From contig QMWE01000022.1 in assembly GCA_003661465.1 (NCBI GenBank), positions 1-10,582 on the forward strand: a DNA stretch of 10,582 bases, given 5' to 3'. Every line of letters starts with the position of its first letter. The first letter of the stretch is position 1. The notes beneath the pieces are model-generated. The model was given only the letters and a program-made list of their open reading frames with translations, was not told the origin of the DNA and made no database searches. The position numbers and the translations under genes were made by a program. This DNA is from Hadesarchaea archaeon. Lineage in GTDB: Archaea; Hadarchaeota; Hadarchaeia; Hadarchaeales; Hadarchaeaceae. Shown piece by piece: positions 1-6,041 of the stretch.

Positions 1-20
1 ATGAAATGAGAAAATTAGCG

Positions 21-31
21 CTATTTATTAG
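21..31 (+). promoter_or_regulatory. Possible TATA box for the first gene
   Basis: CTATTTATTAG lies about 20-25 nt before the candidate starts at 46-55. At this distance transcription would begin almost at the start codon, giving a leaderless or very short-leader mRNA. Composition and spacing are the only evidence. Confidence 0.3.
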
Positions 32-48
32 GAACAGGATAATAAGTG

Positions 49-1302
49 ATGGCGATGAAAAATTTTGTGTTCAAACTGGCTTTATCTGTGACAATGGTCT
101 TGGGGATACTATGTATCTCGCCGTCCCAAACCGTCACCGGAGCATCTAGCGAGTCCCCATCCCTGGAAAATCCAAAGCTGACCCCTGAAAACGAAGAATG
201 GGGATCCGTTTTCGTTTATGAAGTCACCTACAGGGATGCGGAAAACAATATGCCGGCGATGGGTTACCCGAAAGTCTACATCGATGGAAATCCAAAGACC
301 ATGGAAAAAAAGGACCAAACCGACAACGACGCCACCGATGGTGTGATATACCGATTTTACTGGGCCACGACGACTTCGGACGTGGGATCGCACAGTTTTT
401 ACTTTTACGTGGAAACTCTGACTGGAGAAAATGTAAGAGCTCCAGAAAACGGTGCCTATCAGGGGCCCACGGTGAAAAAGGCGTATACCTCACTGAGCGG
501 CGCGATGCAGATTTTGGAGCTACAGGAAAAGAAGACCGCAATCTTCAGCGGATATTTGACTACAAGCGAAAATTCAGGCATCGAAGGAGAAAATATAGTT
601 TTGGTTCAAGTCCTCTCGGACGAGAACGTTGCTGTCGGATCTGCGATCACGGACGAAAACGGGTATTACACCATGACGCTAGAGCCCCCAAATGGAAGAA
701 TACTGGTGTACCGGACTCAGTTTTTCGGAGACAATTACCATGAACCGGCCGAATCTGAGGACATGTATGGGAACACCCTCGACAAAAGCACGGGTTTCGG
801 TATTTACTCCATTTTTCTTTTGGCGATGGTTGGGGGCATCATTTTTCTGCTGAGCAGGGGGATCCCGAGCTCCCACAGCCTGATGCCCATGGGTATAGGG
901 TTTCTTTCCGGATTACTACTGGTATTCTTGGGAGCCGGAACTTTAGGTGTCCTAGCAGCTGGGGTCATAACAGGTTATCTGCTCTCCAGGAAAACCCAAG
1001 AGTGGAGCAAACACCTGAGGGTCGGGCTTATCACAGGACTGCTTTTCCTGCTGATAGGGCTCATCGAGGTGTATTACATATTCTGGTCCCCGGAGCTCTT
1101 TTACCCGCTGTACTCGATAACTCAGGAAGAACTACTCGGGATTCTCTTCACCGGAACCTTCATGTCCCTCCTGAACTACGGACTGCTCGTCGGAGGAGGA
1201 GCCGTCTTAGGAGGGATGTTACACAAATTCTTAAAGCCAGGAGGACAGAAACCTTCTAATGATAGCGGGGAAGCTACCTGCAGCGGGGTAGAGCAAGAGT
1301 AG
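49..1302 (+). CDS. Secreted Ig-like/TTR-like domain protein with C-terminal multi-helix membrane region
   Basis: About 417 residues, function unknown. An N-terminal signal peptide (about 1-31, hydrophobic LALSVTMVLGILC then a small-residue region TVTGA) leads to an extracellular part. Residues about 38-148 match a recurrent archaeal surface Ig-like pattern: YEVTYRDAENN, VYIDG, TDGVIY, GSHSFYFYVE, then P..GAYQGPTV. Residues about 155-245 look like a transthyretin/carboxypeptidase-regulatory-like beta domain (SGYLTT, ENIVLVQV, ITDENGYYTM). About five transmembrane segments follow (about 250-270, 280-298, 299-314, 325-346, 364-393), then a short polar tail. No enzymatic motif is visible. I chose ATG 49, but GTG 46 and ATG 55 are possible; an AGGAACAGGAT stretch lies just upstream and a TATA-like box at 21-30. 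The last seven codons overlap the 5' end of the downstream tRNA gene. A sensor, transport-accessory or envelope role is only a guess. Confidence 0.85.
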   Translation: MAMKNFVFKLALSVTMVLGILCISPSQTVTGASSESPSLENPKLTPENEEWGSVFVYEVTYRDAENNMPAMGYPKVYIDGNPKTMEKKDQTDNDATDGVIYRFYWATTTSDVGSHSFYFYVETLTGENVRAPENGAYQGPTVKKAYTSLSGAMQILELQEKKTAIFSGYLTTSENSGIEGENIVLVQVLSDENVAVGSAITDENGYYTMTLEPPNGRILVYRTQFFGDNYHEPAESEDMYGNTLDKSTGFGIYSIFLLAMVGGIIFLLSRGIPSSHSLMPMGIGFLSGLLLVFLGAGTLGVLAAGVITGYLLSRKTQEWSKHLRVGLITGLLFLLIGLIEVYYIFWSPELFYPLYSITQEELLGILFTGTFMSLLNYGLLVGGGAVLGGMLHKFLKPGGQKPSNDSGEATCSGVEQE

Positions 1303-1321
1303 TACATTACTCTGCCCCCAC
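1292..1321 (+). other. tRNA intron 1, position 10/11 (D stem), 30 nt
   Basis: Removing these 30 nt restores the D stem GGGC/GCCC. The intron folds into a hairpin: GC at 1293-1294 with GC at 1314-1315, one bulged A1295, then AGAGTA 1296-1301 with TACTCT 1308-1313. The 5' bulge is AG|A (1290-1292) and the 3' bulge is AC|G (1320-1322). The central helix is GGG 1286-1288 with CCC 1317-1319, plus a T1289-C1316 mismatch. No outer helix is evident, so this is a relaxed BHB. The stop codon of the upstream CDS (1300-1302) lies within this intron. Confidence 0.8.
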
Positions 1322-1350
1322 GGCAGCATGGAGTGCCCGCCGGGCTCATA

Positions 1351-1384
1351 AGGTGTCAAGCCACGAGTTTGGCGCTCCTGCGAG
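1351..1384 (+). other. tRNA intron 2, canonical position 37/38, 34 nt
   Basis: It lies at the usual archaeal position, one base 3' of the anticodon. The anticodon stem serves as the outer helix. The 5' bulge is TA|A (1349-1351) and the 3' bulge AG|A (1383-1385). The central helix is 1345-1348 CTCA with 1379-1382 TGCG, containing one T33-C mismatch. An inner stem starts GG 1352-1353 with CC 1377-1378, and a distal hairpin GCCA 1360-1363/TGGC 1370-1373 caps it. Confidence 0.88.
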
Positions 1385-1392
1385 ACCCGGAG

Positions 1393-1421
1393 ACGTCCAC
1401 GCATCGGCGCGGACGCTGGAA
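1393..1421 (+). other. tRNA intron 3, position 45/46 (variable loop), 29 nt
   Basis: Removal gives the variable loop AGGTC, as in typical archaeal initiators. The hairpin is CGTCC 1394-1398 with GGACG 1411-1415, an A-C mismatch, then CGC/GCG closing loop ATCG (1403-1406). The 5' bulge is AG|A (1391-1393) and the 3' bulge AA|G (1420-1422). The central helix CCGG 1387-1390 with CTGG 1416-1419 has four pairs including one G-U. The central helix borrows tRNA positions 40-43, so it competes with the anticodon stem. Confidence 0.87.
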
Positions 1422-1435
1422 GTCGGTGGTTCAAG

Positions 1436-1464
1436 AGAAAGTGGCGCAAGCCTCTTTCGGAAGT
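1436..1464 (+). other. tRNA intron 4, position 59/60 (T loop), 29 nt
   Basis: Removal gives the T loop TTCAAGT. The hairpin is GAAAG 1437-1441 with CTTTC 1454-1458, a T-T mismatch, then GGC/GCC capped by a GCAA (GNRA) tetraloop 1446-1449. The 5' bulge is AG|A (1434-1436) and the 3' bulge GT|T (1463-1465). The central helix is TTC 1430-1432 with GAA 1460-1462 plus an A-G mismatch, and the T stem forms the outer helix. This is nearly a full hBHBh' motif. Confidence 0.88.
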
Positions 1465-1533
1465 TCCACCCCCCGCTATCACCAAGTTCTTATTGACATG
1501 CCCGTAGGATGAATAAACGGAGGGATCAAATTG

Positions 1534-2160
1534 ATGATATTTCTCGAGCTCATCCTGATAACCCTTGTCTTGGGGCCCGCAGGTGGAGTAGCTTTCGCGT
1601 TTACCCAGGGACTTTCCACACTTGAAACTGCGGTAGCTGTCACCGCTATTCACCTGATCCTCGTTCCGGTGTGGTTCTGGTTCTTTGAACTGCTTGGATA
1701 CACCGTGAGATATGAAAGCCACCTTACCAAGCGGATCATGAACCGTTACGGGAAGAGATCCGAAAAACTCCGAGATATCGCCAAGAACAAAATACGCGAG
1801 TTTGAACAGCGTGTGGGACAGTGGGGCTTCGGCGCAGGAGTGGTCGGGTTCACGTTTCTCTTTGGGGTATCCTGGGCCGCGCTGGCAGCGTTTTTATTGG
1901 ACATAAAGAAGAAGACGATGATGATATCCGTCGCAGTGGGTGCGGTGGCCTCTAGCCTGTTCTGGGTTCTCGTCTTCACCTTATCCACAGGACTAGTACC
2001 TAGTCCGTGGATAATTTATCTCATCGGAACGATCATGACGTTTGGGATCATCGGACACAAAAAACTCCACGAACGCAAATTACTGGAAGAGATGACCAAA
2101 ACGTTGAAAAAGTTCGGAATCAGCGAGAAAACCATTTCCTTCAAGGCCAAGAAAAGATGA
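1534..2160 (+). CDS. Small multi-pass membrane protein, Sm_multidrug_ex/COG2426-like
   Basis: About 208 residues. Two N-terminal hydrophobic helices (about 2-24 and 28-53) are followed by a charged cytoplasmic-looking segment (about 57-95, rich in K, R and E) and three more helices (about 97-122, 128-152, 155-173), then a basic tail. The segment around 110-145, with W-ALAAFLL, then a lysine-rich turn IKKK, then ISVAVGAVASS, resembles the second half of the small multidrug export-type membrane proteins (PF06695/COG2426), whose substrate is unproven; I assign the family by pattern only. ATG 1534 follows GGAGGG (1519-1524) with a 9-nt spacer; TTG 1531 directly before it is an alternative with a 6-nt spacer. 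The gene sits just after the initiator tRNA, and its 3' end overlaps the convergent beta-propeller gene by 20 bp. Confidence 0.75.
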   Translation: MIFLELILITLVLGPAGGVAFAFTQGLSTLETAVAVTAIHLILVPVWFWFFELLGYTVRYESHLTKRIMNRYGKRSEKLRDIAKNKIREFEQRVGQWGFGAGVVGFTFLFGVSWAALAAFLLDIKKKTMMISVAVGAVASSLFWVLVFTLSTGLVPSPWIIYLIGTIMTFGIIGHKKLHERKLLEEMTKTLKKFGISEKTISFKAKKR

Positions 2161-3043
2161 ATATATTTTGAGACCCTGGAGCCGAAGATTTTATGAGCGC
2201 CACCTTGGTACCCGCTAGGTCCCATACCGGGTCACCGTAGCAATATTGCTGGCTTTCCAGCAGGGGAAACGCGTCGGACCCATCGGAATTCATCATCCAC
2301 ACGTCTGGGGCTCTCCCACTTGACTGCCGCATGAACAAGATCTTGTTGTCCCTGTTCCAAGCGCGCTGAAATATGAGCTGTCCGCTATCTCCAGGCGCAT
2401 AAATCTGATGTTTATCGGAACCATCGTTGTCCATCACCCATATCTCATTGGGTTCCGCCTCGGCCCCTGGAGCCGCGGTCACCGGACCTTTTATGTAGAC
2501 TATCTTCGATCCATCGTAACTGAATGAGGGCCACGAGCAGTCCCCATCGCTTTCCGGTGAGGTAAGTGCGATTTTTCCCGTACCATCCGCATTCATCATC
2601 CAAATCGATGCCCCGTCTTCACCGTACCGAGTATAAACTATCTTGCTTCCATCTGGACTCCAAGCTGGATTGCCGTTGGCATCCTCAGCGGTCAGCTGGA
2701 CGATGTCGTCTCCTCCAGGGTTCATCGTGTAAATCTGATTATTACGAGTGTACGCTATCTTGTCCCCGACAGGACTCCAAGAAGGGTCAAATCCCGGACC
2801 GATCTCCACAAAACCGGTGCCGTCTGAGTTAACCAACCACAACGTCTGGTTCTCCCCCTCCAGATGTGCAAAGACTATCTTTTCACCATCCGGACTCCAG
2901 TCCGGGTCATAATCCGAATTTGAAAAGGTGAGCTGAACTAGACTTCCGGGCTCCGCTGGGGACCGCGGCAAAACCATCCACAATAAAGCGCATCCGACCA
3001 AGACAAAAAGTCCCAGCGTTATCAGCGGTAATTTGGATTTCAC
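2141..3043 (-). CDS. TolB-like six-bladed beta-propeller (PD40 repeats), membrane-anchored
   Basis: 300 residues. An N-terminal hydrophobic segment (about 5-25) contains LVGC, so it may be a lipoprotein anchor or a signal anchor. Six repeats of the PD40/TolB type follow: a W-S-P-D-G-x-K-I-V-like strand pair at about 49-57, 89-97, 128-136, 174-182, 229-236 and 274-282, with I-W-x-M-N-x-D-G-like partners at about 68, 104, 147, 201 and 248. The protein stops right after the sixth blade, so it is a bare propeller without a peptidase domain. Propellers of this class usually bind partners or ligands outside the membrane; no specific function can be named. GTG 3043 overlaps the asd stop as GTGA, so translation is probably coupled to asd although no lysine-pathway role is apparent. 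The 3' end overlaps the convergent membrane protein gene. Confidence 0.88.
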   Translation of the reverse strand: MKSKLPLITLGLFVLVGCALLWMVLPRSPAEPGSLVQLTFSNSDYDPDWSPDGEKIVFAHLEGENQTLWLVNSDGTGFVEIGPGFDPSWSPVGDKIAYTRNNQIYTMNPGGDDIVQLTAEDANGNPAWSPDGSKIVYTRYGEDGASIWMMNADGTGKIALTSPESDGDCSWPSFSYDGSKIVYIKGPVTAAPGAEAEPNEIWVMDNDGSDKHQIYAPGDSGQLIFQRAWNRDNKILFMRQSSGRAPDVWMMNSDGSDAFPLLESQQYCYGDPVWDLAGTKVALIKSSAPGSQNIFIFSWP

Positions 3044-4179
3044 TCGACCAGCCCAGCTTTGTGGAGATACTCAGCAGCGAGTATAGCTCCCTTAGCAGCG
3101 CCGAGTTCAATATTATGCGAAAGGACTGTGTACTGAAATCCGTTATCGAAGACGTTTGCTTCAATCCTGCCCACCAAAGCTGCCATCCCTCCCTCGGCCA
3201 TTGAGTCGAATCTCGGCTGCGGCCTGTCCATCTCCTCCATGAGAATGATCGGTCGTTTGGGTGCAGTGGGCAGGCCAAGTCTCTGCGGTTCACCTCTGTA
3301 TTCCTCCCAGGCTTTCCTGAGCCCGTCGATCGAGGTATTTTCAGCTGTCTGGATGAACACTGACTCCGTATGTCCATGCAGGACCGGAACCCGATTACAT
3401 CTGCACGTTATCTTGAACTCCGCTGGGTGTACCTTTCCACCGGAAAATTTTCCGAGGAGTTTTAGGGTCTCCGTTTTCACCTTCTCCTCCTCCTTCTCTA
3501 TGTACGGAATGACGTTCCCCTCGAAGGTCTTCGGAATAAATTTGTCCAACACGGCGGGAAGTTCTGTCCCCTGTGCTCTTCTCTGCTCGGCCCATCTGGC
3601 CACCGCTGCATAACCTGCCCCGGAGACCGACTGCATCGACACCATGATCACGCTTTTCAATCCAAATTTATCGTAGATCGGCTTCAACGACATCACCAAG
3701 CCGATCGTAGTACAGTTGGGCTGAGGAACCACAAAGCCCTTCCATCCCCTACTTTTCCTCTGAACCTCGATCATCTTCGTATGAGACTCGTTGACACCCG
3801 GGAGGTAGGTGAAGCTGTCCTCGAAGTACCTGTAGGCGGAAGCCGTGCTCACCACCGGTTTCTCTTTAGCGACCCTTCCTTCCACGTCGAGGGCTGTCTC
3901 CGACGGCAGAGCGGAAAAGAATAAATCGCATCTGTCCGCCCGAACGTCGTGTACGTTCTTGACCGTTATATCGAGTATCTGTCTAGACGGGGCTTCCTTC
4001 AAGAACCATCTCGAGTTTTCCTCTCCGTAATTTAGAGCCTCGGCATAGCTCCGTCCCGCAGACCTCTCGGATGCGTATAGCTCCGTCACCTCGAACCAAG
4101 GATGGTCCTGAAGGTTGACCACGAACTTTTGACCTACTTCACCCGTTGCGCCCAAGACTGCGACTGGAATCTTTTCCAT
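3040..4179 (-). CDS. asd: Aspartate-semialdehyde dehydrogenase
   Basis: 379 residues, archaeal/fungal-type ASADH. It reduces L-aspartyl-4-phosphate with NADPH to L-aspartate 4-semialdehyde, the branch point toward lysine and threonine/methionine. Visible motifs: N-terminal nucleotide loop GATGEVGQ (10-17), FFSALPSE (88-94), catalytic Cys156 in PQPNCTT, SVSGAGY (184-190), RVPVLHGH (263-270) supplying the active-site His, and a C-terminal NIELGAAKG segment. I chose ATG 4179 because the protein then begins MEKIPVAVLGATG, the usual family start, with GGGTG just upstream; an in-frame GTG at 4191 would add four residues. It follows the small ORF by 26 nt and its TGA overlaps the GTG of the propeller gene. 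It supplies DapA's substrate, consistent with the operon. Confidence 0.96.
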   Translation of the reverse strand: MEKIPVAVLGATGEVGQKFVVNLQDHPWFEVTELYASERSAGRSYAEALNYGEENSRWFLKEAPSRQILDITVKNVHDVRADRCDLFFSALPSETALDVEGRVAKEKPVVSTASAYRYFEDSFTYLPGVNESHTKMIEVQRKSRGWKGFVVPQPNCTTIGLVMSLKPIYDKFGLKSVIMVSMQSVSGAGYAAVARWAEQRRAQGTELPAVLDKFIPKTFEGNVIPYIEKEEEKVKTETLKLLGKFSGGKVHPAEFKITCRCNRVPVLHGHTESVFIQTAENTSIDGLRKAWEEYRGEPQRLGLPTAPKRPIILMEEMDRPQPRFDSMAEGGMAALVGRIEANVFDNGFQYTVLSHNIELGAAKGAILAAEYLHKAGLVE

Positions 4180-4205
4180 CCAAACACCCACTTTGTTTTG
4201 GAGCT

Positions 4206-4397
4206 CTACTCTTTTATCACTTGACGGTGAAATTCTGGAGGGTGTTCAAGTGCCTCGCCGAAAGTATGGACATATGGTAGGACCACTTCCATCTCCTCCT
4301 CCACCACAAAAGTGCCGTTTCTGCAGACACGGACGTCCATGCCCGTACCATAAAAAGAAGAGCCAATCTTGAGAGCATCATTTGATTCCAAGTACAT
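4206..4397 (-). CDS. Small hypothetical protein between dapB and asd
   Basis: An unrecognised short reading frame of 44-69 codons, depending on start: TTG 4415, ATG 4397 (63 codons, used here) or ATG 4340 (44 codons). The product is acidic and not membrane-like, with a probable beta-strand pair (MDVRVCRNGTFVVEEEMEVV) followed by YVHTFGEAL and a charged end HRQVIKE. Its composition and codons look like real coding sequence, and it fills the only gap in an otherwise gapless operon, between the dapB stop (4378) and asd. Its start would overlap the 3' end of dapB. No strong ribosome-binding site fixes the start. A competing frame beginning at the ATGATG of the dapB stop gives an Arg/Trp-rich product and is less convincing. 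Function unknown. Confidence 0.5.
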   Translation of the reverse strand: MYLESNDALKIGSSFYGTGMDVRVCRNGTFVVEEEMEVVLPYVHTFGEALEHPPEFHRQVIKE

Positions 4398-5154
4398 CCC
4401 ACATATCTTGAACAACGCCCGGTTTTCCTTTCGTCACCACATGACGGATGGCCCTTACGACCCCAACAGCGAATGTTTCACGACTGAGTGCTCGATGAAC
4501 CACCTCGATTCGCTCCTGAGGGTTGTAAAATACCACAGTATGTTCACCTACGACCTCGCCCTCTCTCACGGATTTGATCTTGATGCTCTCCTCGCTCCTG
4601 CCCAAGGTTTTTGCGACAATTTGTGCCGCTTTCTTCGCCGTCCCGCTTGGAGCATCCTTCTTGTGCACATGGTGGACTTCAACTATCTCCACATCGTATC
4701 CCCCACCAAGCATTTCCGCTGCCTTCTCCACAGTTTTAAAAAACACGTTGACACCGACCGACATGTTCGGTGAGATGACTGCTTTGATCTTTTTTTCTCT
4801 GATGAGACGTTCAATTTCGGCCAGCTGCTCCTGTGTAAAACCTGTGGTTCCCACGACTAACGATACGCCCAGATTCGAGACTATTTTAATGTTTTGAAGT
4901 GCGGCATTTGCGTTCGTGAAATCCACCACCACATCGGGTCCAGATCCGAGAAGTACTTCCTCAAGCTTATCCGCACTTTGAATCGTTACACCGAGAACAC
5001 CCACGCCTGCAAGTTCTCCAGCGTCTTTCTCTATATCGGGAGACCCCGGTGCATCTATGGCCCCGACCAGTTTCATGTCCCCCTGCTTTGAGATCTGACG
5101 CACGATGAGCTTTCCCATGCGTCCAGCTGCGCCGCATACAGCTACTCTTATCAT
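4378..5154 (-). CDS. dapB: 4-hydroxy-tetrahydrodipicolinate reductase
   Basis: 258 residues, close to the family norm. It reduces the DapA product with NAD(P)H to tetrahydrodipicolinate. The N-terminal Rossmann motif VAVCGAAGRMG (4-14) is present, with DFT (78-80), VVGTTG (100-105) and the catalytic/substrate-binding stretch EVHHVHKKDAPSGTA (159-173), where His161 and Lys165 match the E. coli His159/Lys163 pair and SGT (170-172) binds the substrate carboxylate. GEHTV (203-207) and the E-I-x-x-x-H-x-A-x-S-R-x-x-F-A pattern complete the tetramerisation/catalytic domain. Start ATG 5154 overlaps the dapA TGA (ATGA), suggesting coupling. It precedes the small ORF and asd. Confidence 0.97.
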   Translation of the reverse strand: MIRVAVCGAAGRMGKLIVRQISKQGDMKLVGAIDAPGSPDIEKDAGELAGVGVLGVTIQSADKLEEVLLGSGPDVVVDFTNANAALQNIKIVSNLGVSLVVGTTGFTQEQLAEIERLIREKKIKAVISPNMSVGVNVFFKTVEKAAEMLGGGYDVEIVEVHHVHKKDAPSGTAKKAAQIVAKTLGRSEESIKIKSVREGEVVGEHTVVFYNPQERIEVVHRALSRETFAVGVVRAIRHVVTKGKPGVVQDMWDVLGIK

Positions 5155-6041
5155 TGTCGCACCAGCTTCATATCGGTCAAAACCCTGCGCAACTTTTCCT
5201 GATTTTCCGGTTCCATCTCAACAAGTGGTAACCTGAGTCCCCCAGCCGCTAGGCCCATCCAGTTCATGGCTGTCTTTACCGGGCCGGGATTTGTCTCGAT
5301 AAAGAGCGCCTTGAATAAAGGTGCCAACTCCTCATTTATTTTTTCTGCAGTTTTAACGTCCCCCGATCTGAACGATTCGACCAAGCCCGCCACCTTTCTT
5401 GGGACGAGATTTGACGCGACGGAAATGACCCCCACCCCGCCAAGCTTCATTATCGCAAGCGTGTCCGAATCGTTTCCGGAAGTCACGACGAAATCCTGTC
5501 CTTTCGTCAGCTCGATTATTCGTTTTACTTGTTTCATATCCCCCGTGGCCTCCTTCACCCCGACGATGTTCTTCAATTTGGCCAATTTCCCCATGGTTTC
5601 TGGCAGAAGATTTACACCTGTCCTAGACGGAATGTTATAGATCACCTGAGGAAGATCGACCTCCTCAGCTATCTTCCTAAAGTGCGCATAGAGACCCCTC
5701 TGCGTCGGCTTGTTATAGTAAGGAACGACCAGCAGGGCACCGTCAGCTCCGATCTCCTTGGCGTGTTTGGTGAGCATGAGCGCCTCCCATGTGGAGTTGC
5801 TACCGGTTCCAGCCAACACAGGGACTTTACCTTTTGCGGCATCCACCACGATCTCCACAACGCGATTGTGCTCCTCGTAAGAGAGGGTCGCACACTCTCC
5901 CGTAGTACCGACAGGAAGTAGCCCGTGGATCCCGTTCTCTATCTGGAATCTCACGTTTTCTCGAAGTCCATCTTCGTCTATTTCCCCTTTCTCGCCGAAC
6001 GGGGTCACCATTGCCGTATATGCACCCTCGAACACGTTCAT
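5151..6041 (-). CDS. dapA: 4-hydroxy-tetrahydrodipicolinate synthase
   Basis: 296 residues, full-length class I aldolase of the DHDPS/NAL superfamily. It condenses pyruvate with aspartate semialdehyde, the first committed lysine step. Motifs: GTTGE (45-49) binding the pyruvate carboxylate, YYNKPTQ (108-114), Tyr135 in VIYNIPSRTG with Arg140 for substrate binding, and Schiff-base Lys163 in GVKEATGD. These residues separate it from N-acetylneuraminate lyase and KDG aldolase relatives, and the position between lysC and dapB supports the call. Start ATG 6041 overlaps the lysC stop (ATGA), and its own stop overlaps the dapB start. Lysine feedback on this enzyme cannot be judged from sequence alone. 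Confidence 0.97.
   Translation of the reverse strand: MNVFEGAYTAMVTPFGEKGEIDEDGLRENVRFQIENGIHGLLPVGTTGECATLSYEEHNRVVEIVVDAAKGKVPVLAGTGSNSTWEALMLTKHAKEIGADGALLVVPYYNKPTQRGLYAHFRKIAEEVDLPQVIYNIPSRTGVNLLPETMGKLAKLKNIVGVKEATGDMKQVKRIIELTKGQDFVVTSGNDSDTLAIMKLGGVGVISVASNLVPRKVAGLVESFRSGDVKTAEKINEELAPLFKALFIETNPGPVKTAMNWMGLAAGGLRLPLVEMEPENQEKLRRVLTDMKLVRQ

Larger units (their letters stand above)
1282..1478 (+). tRNA. Initiator tRNA-Met (CAU) interrupted by four introns
   Basis: Five exons (1282-1291, 1322-1350, 1385-1392, 1422-1435, 1465-1478) join into a 75-nt tRNA without CCA. The acceptor stem AGCGGGG/CCCCGCT is perfect (1282-1288 with 1471-1477), with the A1-U72 pair typical of archaeal initiators and discriminator A1478. 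The D stem is GGGC/GCCC (1291 and 1322-1324 with 1335-1338), loop AGCATGGAGT. The anticodon stem is CCGGG/CCCGG (1340-1344 with 1386-1390) with the three consecutive G-C pairs diagnostic of initiators, loop CTCATAA, anticodon CAT 1347-1349. The variable loop is AGGTC. The T stem is GGTGG/CCACC (1425-1429 with 1466-1470), T loop TTCAAGT. U8, G18G19, U33, U54U55C56 and A58 are all present. CCA is not encoded directly after the discriminator. The gene begins inside the preceding CDS, so its own promoter would lie in that coding sequence (AT-rich stretches 1225-1236 or 1254-1264) or it is cut from a longer transcript. Confidence 0.93.

Noticed and set aside
1264..1270. Alternative tRNA 5' end at the first AGCGGGG
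   Set aside because: The next base is A instead of the conserved U8, whereas the copy at 1282 gives U8 and a usable BHB.
1482..1484. CCA three bases after the tRNA discriminator
   Set aside because: It is not adjacent to A1478, so it is not an encoded CCA tail; CCA would be added after transcription.
1303..1533. Apparent non-coding gap between the two membrane protein genes
   Set aside because: Not empty: it is mostly tRNA exons and introns up to 1478, then a short leader with the GGAGGG ribosome-binding site. I see no further RNA or terminator-like T run there.
1231..1722. Antisense open frame of 163 codons across the tRNA region
   Set aside because: It runs opposite to the membrane-protein ends and the tRNA gene, has no recognisable domain, and is explained as a shadow of those features.
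4217..4381. Overlapping frame starting at ATGATG of the dapB stop (about 54 codons)
   Set aside because: The ATGA start resembles the other junctions, but the product is unusually rich in Arg and Trp. The alternative frame over the same bases looks more protein-like, so this is most likely a shadow frame.
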